Source: UBA11136 sp964482135 (GTDB lineage: Bacteria > Pseudomonadota > Alphaproteobacteria > UBA11136). From it: a stretch of 21,580 bases of DNA. Below are positions 6,487 through 13,118 of this stretch, piece after piece; the first letter of the stretch is position 1; each line of letters begins with the position of its first letter. The notes beneath the pieces were generated by a model. That model did not search any database, had not been told where the DNA came from, and saw only the letters and a program-made list of their open reading frames with translations. The stretch lies in the NCBI GenBank assembly GCA_964482135.1, contig CAYZWF010000034.1, forward strand, positions 1-21,580. The letters are read 5' to 3'. Made by a program: the position numbers and the translations under genes.

Positions 6487-8151
6487 CTAGGGCGCGTTGT
6501 CTCCGCCGGGGGCCGCGAGACGGCCCTGACAGTCCACGCCCATGGTGAACACTTCCTCCTGGCGGGTGGAACAGGAGGTCTCGTATCCGGTTTCCGGGGC
6601 TTCCACCGCGAGAAAGGCGGCCATGGCCCCTCTGCGCGATCCCCGCAATACGGCGCAGGGATAGCCGGAAATCACCCCGGAGAGATCACGTTTGCCGGCC
6701 CAGTCGCGCAGCTCGCCGCTGGGTTTGTCAGCAGTGAAGATGTTGAGCCAGAAATCGTTTTCCGGCCGCAGCTCCTTCAACTGTTGCGAATAGGGAAATT
6801 TGCTCTGAAAGTTGCCGTTATAAAGGGCGTAGCTGGGGCTGGAGGCGGAATATCCATAGATGCGCGCACAGGCGTTGAAGCGCCTGTTATCCACGGCCAG
6901 CGCCGTCTCGCGCATGTCCTCGAACTTGCGGTCCAGCTTCGCCACGCCAAAGGCCTGAGCCACGGCGATGGCCGCCAGAAGAGCCGGAAAAACGCGGCCA
7001 AAACGCCGTCGCATTATGGTGCTGCCAAGGTCCAGCGCCGGGACGATGCGATACATCAGGACGCCGGACAGGGCGGTCAGCATATAGGCCGGGATCATGT
7101 AATGGGCGGACAGCTGTTTGGCCACCATCAGCACCATGGCCGTCTGTGCCAGAACCACGCCTTTAAGGGCTAGAAGTTCGGGTCCGGGAATATTTCCGCC
7201 ACGCCGCCGCGCCGCCACCAGGGTTCCCACGGCCAAAATGAACGGGATGCCGAACAGGGGCCGGGTGAACAGGCGATAGATATTGCGGGGATAGCTCTCC
7301 GGGTTGATGACGGTGGCCGCCCCGCCGCCGTGATGCTCGCTGCCCAGGAACAGCCTGACGATCCAGTCGGTGAACTGTTCATAGGCGCCCAGCGCCGGCA
7401 GAGTAAAAAACAGAAAGGCGAAAAGGCCGGCAATGGCAAAGGTGAAAATGGCCTTGCGATCGCCAAGCAGGAAAAGCGGCAACAGGAAAAGCGGTGCGAA
7501 GGTGATTTTACAGGCCACGCCGAATCCTAATGTGGCGCCGAAGGCAAGTGCGAATCCCCGGCGGTTGGTCTCCATGGCCTTGGGGCGCAGCGCCAACAGG
7601 GTGACGGTCATCAGCGCCATCACCGAAAAAATCAACAGCGGCTCCGGCTTCAGGGCGATGCCGTGCCGCAAGATTTGCGTTGAGATGAAAGGCGCGGCCT
7701 GGATCATCAGCGCCGGGAGAATGTTCCCGAAGACGGCCAGCGCAGTTACTCCGGCGGCAAACAGAATCCCGGTATTGAGCCAGGCCATCACCAGAGTGAT
7801 TCGGCGCATATGGGTCTCGGGATCGGCGAGCACGGTTTCGATGATATGAGCGCCGGAACTGGTGAGATAAGAGACCTTAAGCACCAGGGCGCCGAGCCAT
7901 TGTGCCGGCGTTCCCGGATGGTCCACATGGCCCGGCGTGGTCAGGTTGAGAATTTTCAGGGAGCTGATGAGATAGGTGTAGTCGGGGTCGATGCTGTACC
8001 ACATCCAGAACGGCCCGGCATTCTCTCTCAGGATCAGAACGGCAGCGAGAAAACAGGCGGGAAGCACGAGAAGGGCGGCTAGACTCTTGTTGCCATGAGA
8101 AGAGTCCAGAAGGGAAAAGAGCTTTGAAAAAACCGCAATAACCGATGTCAT
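6487..8151 (-). CDS. Membrane glycosyltransferase, GT-C (GT39/ArnT-like)
   Basis: 554-residue inner-membrane protein with about ten hydrophobic helices between ~25 and 415, then a ~140-residue soluble C-terminal part with scattered cysteines, presumably periplasmic. The first loop after helix 1 carries SIDPDYTYL and VDHPGTPAQW. An acidic DxD-like motif in this position, followed by HPGTP, is the mark of GT-C enzymes that move a sugar from a polyprenyl-phosphate donor to a lipid or protein on the outer face of the membrane. A KPEP motif follows in a later loop. Acceptor and sugar cannot be told from sequence. Neighbours fit: downstream is a DPM-synthase-type GT2 that could make the donor, upstream an LPG-synthase-like membrane protein 28 nt away. 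A distant O-antigen-type transferase is the alternative. Confidence 0.8.
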   Translation of the reverse strand: MTSVIAVFSKLFSLLDSSHGNKSLAALLVLPACFLAAVLILRENAGPFWMWYSIDPDYTYLISSLKILNLTTPGHVDHPGTPAQWLGALVLKVSYLTSSGAHIIETVLADPETHMRRITLVMAWLNTGILFAAGVTALAVFGNILPALMIQAAPFISTQILRHGIALKPEPLLIFSVMALMTVTLLALRPKAMETNRRGFALAFGATLGFGVACKITFAPLFLLPLFLLGDRKAIFTFAIAGLFAFLFFTLPALGAYEQFTDWIVRLFLGSEHHGGGAATVINPESYPRNIYRLFTRPLFGIPFILAVGTLVAARRRGGNIPGPELLALKGVVLAQTAMVLMVAKQLSAHYMIPAYMLTALSGVLMYRIVPALDLGSTIMRRRFGRVFPALLAAIAVAQAFGVAKLDRKFEDMRETALAVDNRRFNACARIYGYSASSPSYALYNGNFQSKFPYSQQLKELRPENDFWLNIFTADKPSGELRDWAGKRDLSGVISGYPCAVLRGSRRGAMAAFLAVEAPETGYETSCSTRQEEVFTMGVDCQGRLAAPGGDNAP

Positions 8152-8179
8152 CTCTGGCCTTTGTCTGTGCCGGCTGTGT

Positions 8180-9148
8180 TCAGTTTTTCGCTTCGCTGTC
8201 GGGCATGGCGGGAACGGTCCGGTTGCGGCTGAAGAGCCAGATGAGGCCGCCGGGAAGCGCCGCGATCATCATGCCCAGCCCGAACAGGGCGGAAAGCACG
8301 AAGGCGCTTTCCTTGGGTACGCCCACCAGGCCCAGGGCGACAATCATGGCGCCTTCGCGCACGCCCCAGCCGGCGATGGAAATGGGCAAGGTCATGGCGA
8401 GAATCACCGGCGGCACCAGGAAAAAACAATCGAGAAAGGAAATCTCAATCTCCAGCCCTCCGGCCAGCACATAGACCACGAGAATACTGAGCACATGTAC
8501 CAACAGCGATAATCCTGCCACCGGCAAAAAATTATCCATATGCAGGGACAGCCTGCGGGTGTCGGCGGCAAGATTGGCCAGCCCCTGCACCAGCCGCCAA
8601 TACTGGATTCGCTGCGGCAACTGGTCGGCGTGGAGAAGGGCGGCGAACCCTGCCAGGGAAACCGCGATAAGCGTGGCATAGCTCCAGAAGGCGGCCTCGT
8701 CGGGAAGAAGCTCCGCAACATAAGGCAGACTGATGGCGATCAGAAACATCAGAGCCATCAGCGCCGCAATACGGTCGAGAAAGATGCTGTTAATGGATTT
8801 TCCCAGCGGGTTTCCTTCGCGCACCACGGTCCACAGACGGAAGGCATCGCCGCCCACACTGGAAATCAGAGTGGTGTTGAGGAAGGTGGCGGTCCACATG
8901 GTCCGGACGATTCGCGGAAAAGGGAAATTGTCGCCGACGCCCACCAGATGCATGATTCCGCCCCAGCGACGCGCCACAAGGACCATCTGGGCGAGAAAGA
9001 TGGCGAGGGCGGCGACGACCGTTACCACATCCACCCGCCGCAGATCTTCCATGGCCGCGCCAAGGTCGACCTTGTCCAAGAGATACCAGATCAGCGCTCC
9101 CGAGAGGGCAATCTTCAGGGCCAACAGCCCCCAGGTCTTCATGGCCAT
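8180..9148 (-). CDS. UPF0104 / lysylphosphatidylglycerol synthase-type membrane protein
   Basis: 322 residues with about seven or eight hydrophobic helices spread along the chain. This is the membrane domain found in the flippase part of MprF and in stand-alone UPF0104 (YbhN/AglD-like) proteins. Signatures seen are TTLISSVGGDAFRLW (first conserved block) and LPISIAGWGVREGA (second block, P-x-S-x-x-G-x-G-x-R-E). No aminoacyl-transferase domain is attached, so it should not itself make lysyl-phosphatidylglycerol. Stand-alone members are often near glycosyltransferases and may move or modify lipid-linked sugars; that role is inferred. It lies 14 nt after bioB and 28 nt before the GT-C gene, so it is almost certainly co-transcribed with both. 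A poorly conserved polar tail ends the protein. Confidence 0.85.
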   Translation of the reverse strand: MAMKTWGLLALKIALSGALIWYLLDKVDLGAAMEDLRRVDVVTVVAALAIFLAQMVLVARRWGGIMHLVGVGDNFPFPRIVRTMWTATFLNTTLISSVGGDAFRLWTVVREGNPLGKSINSIFLDRIAALMALMFLIAISLPYVAELLPDEAAFWSYATLIAVSLAGFAALLHADQLPQRIQYWRLVQGLANLAADTRRLSLHMDNFLPVAGLSLLVHVLSILVVYVLAGGLEIEISFLDCFFLVPPVILAMTLPISIAGWGVREGAMIVALGLVGVPKESAFVLSALFGLGMMIAALPGGLIWLFSRNRTVPAMPDSEAKN

Positions 9149-9162
9149 GACCTTATCGCCCT

Positions 9163-10155
9163 TTATACAGCGGAGCTGGCCGGGGCGGGCTTGTCCATCT
9201 CGGGGCTGAGCGGAGAAAGGCCCAGTTCCTGTAACAAGCGGCGGTCTTCCTCACATTCGGCGTTGGCCGTGGTGAGCAGTGTTTCACCGTAAAAGATGGA
9301 ATTGGCGCCGGCCAGGAAACATAAGACCTGGGCCTCGCGGCTCAACTGGCGGCGGCCCGCGCTCAACCGCACGCGGGACTCCGGCATTAAAATCCGAGCC
9401 GTGGCGCACATGCGCACCAGATCGAGCGGGTCCACCGGCGGCCTGTCCTCCAGCGGCGTTCCTGCTACCGCCACCAATGCGTTGATGGGCACGCTTTCGG
9501 GATGGGGGTCGAGGCGTGCGAGAATTTCCAGCATACGGGCGCGGTCGTGGTCGTTTTCACCCATGCCGATAATGCCGCCCACACACAGCGAGATTCCCGC
9601 CTTGCGCACATGAGACAAGGTTTCCATGCGGTCTTCGAAATCACGGGTGGAAATAATCTTGTCGTAATATTCGGGGCTGGTGTCGAGATTGTGGTTATAA
9701 GCGGTAAGTCCGGCCCCGGCCAGACGTCCGGCCTGATCTTCAGTCAACATGCCCAAAGTGACACAGGTTTCCATGCCCAGATCGCCCACATCCCGCACCA
9801 TATCCAGAACCTGATCGAATTCGGTGCCGTCGCGCACCTGGCGCCAGGCCGCACCCATGCAAAAGCGCGAGGCCCCAAGTTCCTTGGCCTCGCGGGCGGC
9901 GGTAAGAACCTGTTCATGGGCCATAAGATCGCCGTTACCCACATCAGCGGGGTGATGGGCCGATTGCGGACAGTATTTGCAATCTTCCGAGCAACCGCCG
10001 GTTTTCACACTCAACAGGCTTGCCAGTTGAACCGAATCGTCGCCGTGATGATTGCCGTGAACGGTGCGGGCGCGTTCGATGAGCTCAAGAAGAGGCGATT
10101 GCAGGATCGCAAGAACCTCTTCGGTAGACCAGTCGTGAAGGAGGGCGTCGCTCAT
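9163..10155 (-). CDS. bioB: Biotin synthase
   Basis: Cytoplasmic radical-SAM enzyme that inserts sulfur into dethiobiotin, the last step of biotin synthesis. 330 residues, normal length. The [4Fe-4S]/SAM motif is GGCSEDCKYCPQS with C55, C59 and C62. The sacrificial [2Fe-2S] cluster ligands are all present: C99 (FCMGAAW), C131 (ETCVTLG), C191 (SLCVGGI) and R263 (VRLSAGR). YNHNLDTS (153-160) and FYGETLLTT (288-296) are family hallmarks. The last ~20 residues are a variable tail. The start at 10155 has only a weak AGGT upstream, but residue 1 fits the usual N-terminus. No other bio genes are adjacent. Instead it heads a tight cluster of envelope genes. A plausible promoter lies ~97 nt upstream and it diverges from the HTH-NnrE-NnrD gene. 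Confidence 0.96.
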   Translation of the reverse strand: MSDALLHDWSTEEVLAILQSPLLELIERARTVHGNHHGDDSVQLASLLSVKTGGCSEDCKYCPQSAHHPADVGNGDLMAHEQVLTAAREAKELGASRFCMGAAWRQVRDGTEFDQVLDMVRDVGDLGMETCVTLGMLTEDQAGRLAGAGLTAYNHNLDTSPEYYDKIISTRDFEDRMETLSHVRKAGISLCVGGIIGMGENDHDRARMLEILARLDPHPESVPINALVAVAGTPLEDRPPVDPLDLVRMCATARILMPESRVRLSAGRRQLSREAQVLCFLAGANSIFYGETLLTTANAECEEDRRLLQELGLSPLSPEMDKPAPASSAV

Positions 10156-10251
10156 GACCTGGGAGGGGTGATTCCGTTGAAAACAGGGGTTGTAATGACC
10201 GTTGGCGGAAAGACACCGGGGCGTCTCCCCGCAGGGGGGGAATAGAGGGGC

Positions 10252-10280
10252 ACCATATCTCTACCGCCCGGCTCCGGCAA
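10252..10280 (-). promoter_or_regulatory. Candidate promoter of the bioB operon
   Basis: On the minus strand, TTGCCG (10280-10275) and TATGGT (10257-10252) are spaced by 17 bp, a fair match to sigma-70 boxes. Transcription would begin near 10245, leaving a leader of about 90 nt. That leader contains a small GC hairpin (CGGGG/CCCCG arms around 10217-10231). No biotin-repressor site could be recognised. Confidence 0.4.
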
Positions 10281-10392
10281 TCCATCATTACGGCCCTTTG
10301 TCTTTTTGCCTTTTGCGGTTGAAGAGAGGGCGATTCCCCGACACTATAGATTTAAATTCCAGATTGGATTTTTGAGACGGAAGCCCCGAATC

Positions 10393-12177
10393 ATGGTGCA
10401 AAACGAGCCTCCCACAACCTGGCATGAACGGGCCTTGCAGGTTCTCCGCGAACTGGGATGGTCGCGGGCCGAGCTTGCCCGGCAGAGCGGCATCTCCAGG
10501 GAAAGCATCTACAAATATCTCGCCGGAAGCATCCACAAGCCGCGCGGCGATAATCTGCGCGCTATCTCCCAGGCGCTGGGGGTGAGCGAGGTCTGGCTCA
10601 CCTTCGGCACCGGGGAAAAACAGGTGCGCCAGGCCGCCGCGCCAACCCGCGAAGACATCTCCCCCCGCGACGCGGCGGGCCAGTCGGTTCTGCTCTCGGT
10701 GGAGGAGATGTACCGGGCCGACGCCCTGGCCACGAAGGCCGGCATAGCGGGGCTGGAACTGATGGAGGCGGCGGGCGCCGCCATTGCCCGTGAAATTACC
10801 CAGCGCTGGCGCAAAATGCCGGTGCTGATCCTGTGCGGGCCGGGCAATAACGGTGGCGACGGATTCGTGGCCGCGCGCCTGCTCGAGGCCGAGGGCTGGC
10901 CCGTGCGGCTGGTGCTGTTGGGCGACAAAGAGAAACTCAGGGGCGATGCCGCCACCAATGCCGGGCGCTGGAAGGGGGCGGTGGACGGCCTCAACGAGGG
11001 TCTCTTCAAAAACGCGCCGCAAGGCGGTGAACTGGTGGTGGACGCCCTGTTCGGGGCCGGGTTGACGCGGCCCCTGGAGGGGGCGGCGGCCTGGGTGGTG
11101 GAGGAACTGGGGCGCCGTGACCTGCCCGTGGTGGCCGTGGACGCGCCGAGCGGCGTCCATGGCGATACTGGTCATGTTTTGGGCGGCGATGATCGGGGCG
11201 TGGCGGTGCGGGCTCAACTCACCGTCACCTTCTTCCGCCGCAAACCGGGCCACCTCCTGCTTCCCGGGCGCAGTCTGTGCGGCGAGGTGGCGGTAGGGGA
11301 TATCGGCACTCCGGTAGGGGTTCTCGACGAGATCGTCCCCCAACAGTACGAAAATGGTCCCGCTTTGTGGCGCGAGATGTACCCGGTTCCAACCGCCGAG
11401 GACCACAAATACAGCCGTGGTCACGCCGTGGTCATGGGCGGCGCGGAGATGACCGGCGCGGCGCGGCTGGCGGCGCGGGCTTGTTTGCGCGCCGGGGCCG
11501 GTCTGGTGACTATTGCCTGCCCGGCCGAGGTCTGGCCGGTCTACGCCGCCACCACGCCCGGCGTTCTCGCGGTGCCGCTGGCGGGTCTCGATTCCCTCTC
11601 CGCTCTGTTGGCCGACGAGCGCAAGAATCTCTACCTCCTGGGTCCGGGCAACGGCATCAGCGGCGAGACCCGGGCGCGGGTGCTGGCGGTGCTGGGGGAG
11701 GGACGGGCCTGTGTTTTGGATGCCGACGCCCTCAGCGTGTTCGCGGACTCATCGGAAGTGCTGTTCGATTCCATCCGCTCGCCCTGTGTGCTGACCCCCC
11801 ATGAGGGCGAGTTCCGGCGTCTCTTCGGTGATGTTGAAGGCGAGGGAAAGCTGGCGCGGGTGCGCGCGGCGGCGCGGCGCAGTGGCGCGGTGGTCCTCCT
11901 CAAGGGCGCCGATACGGTGATCGCCGACCCTCAGGGCAATGCCGTCATCAACGGCAATGCGCCGGCCACACTGGCCACGGCGGGGTCGGGAGACGTTCTC
12001 GCCGGGTTTATCGCCGGCCTCATGGCCCAGGATATGCCGCCCTTTGCCGCCGCTTGCGCCGGGGCCTGGATACACGGGGCGGCGGGCGCTGCTTTCGGTC
12101 CCGGCCTGATCGCCGAAGACCTTCCCGATCTCTTGCCCGGGATCCTGCGCGGGCTTTTTTCTGAGACCGTGGTTTAA
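10393..12177 (+). CDS. nnr: XRE helix-turn-helix domain fused to bifunctional NAD(P)HX epimerase/dehydratase (NnrE-NnrD)
   Basis: 594 residues, continuous in one frame. Residues ~10-75 are an XRE/CI-repressor-like DNA-binding domain: WSRAELARQSGISRESIYKY (23-42) is the helix-turn-helix and LRAISQALGVSEVWLTFGTG (55-74) is the usual closing helix of such repressors. A loose linker (76-98) leads to the epimerase: LSVEEMYRADALA, GPGNNGGDGFVAAR (149-162), DALFGAG and VDAPSG (249-254). The ADP/ATP-dependent dehydratase follows: SRGHAVVMGG, LGPGNG, LTPHEGEF (467-474), LLKGADTVI and GSGDVLAG (531-538). Together they repair hydrated NADH and NADPH. Known NnrE-NnrD proteins are ~500-515 residues and lack the HTH. 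ATG 10393 is preferred, with GGAAG nine bases upstream. The frame is open to a TTG at 10306, but a TATAGA -10-like box (10345-10350) lies inside that stretch. Enzyme part certain; a regulatory role is inferred. Confidence 0.92.
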   Translation: MVQNEPPTTWHERALQVLRELGWSRAELARQSGISRESIYKYLAGSIHKPRGDNLRAISQALGVSEVWLTFGTGEKQVRQAAAPTREDISPRDAAGQSVLLSVEEMYRADALATKAGIAGLELMEAAGAAIAREITQRWRKMPVLILCGPGNNGGDGFVAARLLEAEGWPVRLVLLGDKEKLRGDAATNAGRWKGAVDGLNEGLFKNAPQGGELVVDALFGAGLTRPLEGAAAWVVEELGRRDLPVVAVDAPSGVHGDTGHVLGGDDRGVAVRAQLTVTFFRRKPGHLLLPGRSLCGEVAVGDIGTPVGVLDEIVPQQYENGPALWREMYPVPTAEDHKYSRGHAVVMGGAEMTGAARLAARACLRAGAGLVTIACPAEVWPVYAATTPGVLAVPLAGLDSLSALLADERKNLYLLGPGNGISGETRARVLAVLGEGRACVLDADALSVFADSSEVLFDSIRSPCVLTPHEGEFRRLFGDVEGEGKLARVRAAARRSGAVVLLKGADTVIADPQGNAVINGNAPATLATAGSGDVLAGFIAGLMAQDMPPFAAACAGAWIHGAAGAAFGPGLIAEDLPDLLPGILRGLFSETVV

Positions 12178-12369
12178 GGATTTTCCACCCCTGTTTTGAA
12201 CGTATAAAAAGCCATTTAAATTAGTGTGTTATGGCATGATTTCTCTTTATCCAAATCAAGTTATTTGCTATGAGGAGAGGGTGGCATACTTGGCGTTGAG
12301 TTTTTTCGGGTTTTCACCCGTCCTTCATTCCGGGAATCCGCCACGCAAAAAGACCCAGGCGAGAGGGAA
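12178..12369. other. AT-rich gap between the nnr gene and the small ORF
   Basis: 192 bp, clearly more AT-rich than the flanking genes. It holds a perfect small hairpin (CGGGT 12307-12311, loop TTTC, ACCCG 12316-12320) preceded by six T residues, about 50 nt before the next start codon. No convincing terminator follows the nnr gene and no promoter with both boxes could be chosen among several weak candidates. Confidence 0.4.
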
Positions 12370-12612
12370 ATGACAATGCTGTTCGGTCGCGGGCTTTCGG
12401 GCCAGGACGTGACTCCGGGATCGGTGTTTTGCAAGAATAGCGCAGGCGATCTTGTGGAGACCGCGCGCGTTCTTTCCGTGGGAAAGGACGGCTACGGCAT
12501 TCCCCACGTGCGTTTCGAGGTCAGCTTCAGGCATCCCTCTTTCAGCCGTGTCCACGATTCCCGCGTTCTCGCCCTTTCTTCCTTTGCCCGCCAGTATCCT
12601 GAGCGCATGTAA
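12370..12612 (+). CDS. Small conserved-type protein of unknown function (80 residues)
   Basis: I do not recognise a named family. The ORF starts ATGACAATG, with a strong purine-rich Shine-Dalgarno (GCGAGAGGGAA) directly before it; the second ATG (12376) is a possible alternative start. The protein is compact and has no signal peptide or membrane segment. FGRGLS near the N-terminus and ETARVLSVGKDGYGIPHVRF (30-49) resemble short alphaproteobacterial hypothetical proteins I have seen, but this is from memory. The predicted content is mostly beta strand, with a basic C-terminal half. One cysteine (C21) is present. It stands alone between the nnr gene and tRNA-Leu, and a hairpin follows four bases after its stop codon. 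The reading frame shows coding-like third-position GC in its body. Confidence 0.68.
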   Translation: MTMLFGRGLSGQDVTPGSVFCKNSAGDLVETARVLSVGKDGYGIPHVRFEVSFRHPSFSRVHDSRVLALSSFARQYPERM

Positions 12613-12616
12613 GTCA

Positions 12617-12651
12617 GGCCGTTCCGGGGCTTAGATTCTCTTGGAATGGCC
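12617..12651 (+). terminator. Hairpin after the 80-residue gene, possible terminator
   Basis: GGCCGTTCC (12617-12625) pairs with GGAATGGCC (12643-12651): nine base pairs including one G-U, with a 17-nt loop. It begins four bases after the stop codon. The following bases (CGCTTTCGTTCC) are only moderately T-rich, so termination strength is uncertain. Confidence 0.4.
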
Positions 12652-12724
12652 CGCTTTCGTTCCGATTTCTCTTTCCCGATGATCCATGGTGTCGCCGCCT
12701 TTTTTTGCATCGGCGGGCGGCTGC

Positions 12725-12754
12725 TTGTGGCCCGGATTTCCACTGTGCTATAGA
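12725..12754 (+). promoter_or_regulatory. Possible promoter upstream of tRNA-Leu
   Basis: TTGTGG (12725-12730) and TATAGA (12749-12754), spacing 18 bp. The -10 box is good and has TGC just before it, close to an extended -10. The -35 box is poor. The transcript start would be ~165 nt before the tRNA, which is long, so this could serve something else. Confidence 0.3.
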
Positions 12755-12803
12755 AGGTCCGCATTTTCCGAAGGTTCGTATTCTCTGAAGATTCGTATTC
12801 TTT
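12753..12803. repeat. Three degenerate 17-bp tandem repeats
   Basis: Head-to-tail units: GAAGGTCCGCATTTTCC (12753-12769), GAAGGTTCGTATTCTCT (12770-12786) and GAAGATTCGTATTCTTT (12787-12803). Units 2 and 3 differ at two positions; unit 1 is more diverged but keeps GAAG, CG and ATT in register. The array starts inside the TATAGA box of the possible promoter. Confidence 0.7.
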
Positions 12804-12927
12804 GGGCTGATGAGCCACTGATGGACTCAGCTGTCGGTCGTAAATGCCGGTTGCGGGGGGTCGCGCGCCTCGGAGAGAGTTTGCCAACCGTTGGTATGTC
12901 CGGCGTTCATATGTTCGGGCCAACTTC

Positions 12928-13012
12928 GCGGGCGTGGCGGAACTGGTAGACGCGCTGGCTTTAGGTGCCAGTGGAGCAATCCTTGGGGGTTCGAGTCCCT
13001 CCGCCCGCACCA
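12928..13012 (+). tRNA. tRNA-Leu (anticodon UAG), CCA encoded
   Basis: Acceptor arms GCGGGCG (12928-12934) and CGCCCGC (13002-13008) pair perfectly, with discriminator A and encoded CCA at 13010-13012. The anticodon stem CTGGC/GCCAG holds loop TTTAGGT, anticodon TAG, reading CUA leucine codons. A 13-nt class II variable arm (TGGAGCAATCCTT) confirms leucine. The T arm GGGGG-TTCGAGT-CCCTC is normal. Length 85 nt. Confidence 0.97.
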
Positions 13013-13118
13013 GGATTCTTCTTAGGAGTCGCCCATGTTTTGGGTTAATATTTTAGATTAGGTTCATTAGTTAATACTTTGATATTTCTCACATAAACAT
13101 GAATAGAGACAAGGGTAA

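Larger units (their letters stand above)
12652..12927 (+). other. Non-coding stretch before tRNA-Leu
   Basis: From the end of the hairpin to the tRNA there is no ORF with a credible start signal. What it holds is a possible tRNA promoter (12725-12754) and three degenerate 17-bp tandem units (12753-12803). The remainder up to 12927 shows nothing I can assign. Confidence 0.5.

Noticed and set aside
10341..10352. BioR-like site near bioB
   Set aside because: ACTATAGATTTA matches the TTATAGATAA consensus I recall at only about seven of ten positions and lies far from the proposed bioB promoter; more likely a -10 box for the nnr gene.
10306..10392. Upstream TTG start for the HTH-nnr gene
   Set aside because: No Shine-Dalgarno, the extra residues are not HTH-like, and a -10-like box lies inside the stretch; ATG 10393 fits better.
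12753..12803. CRISPR array
   Set aside because: The 17-bp units are directly adjacent with no spacers and no cas genes are in view.
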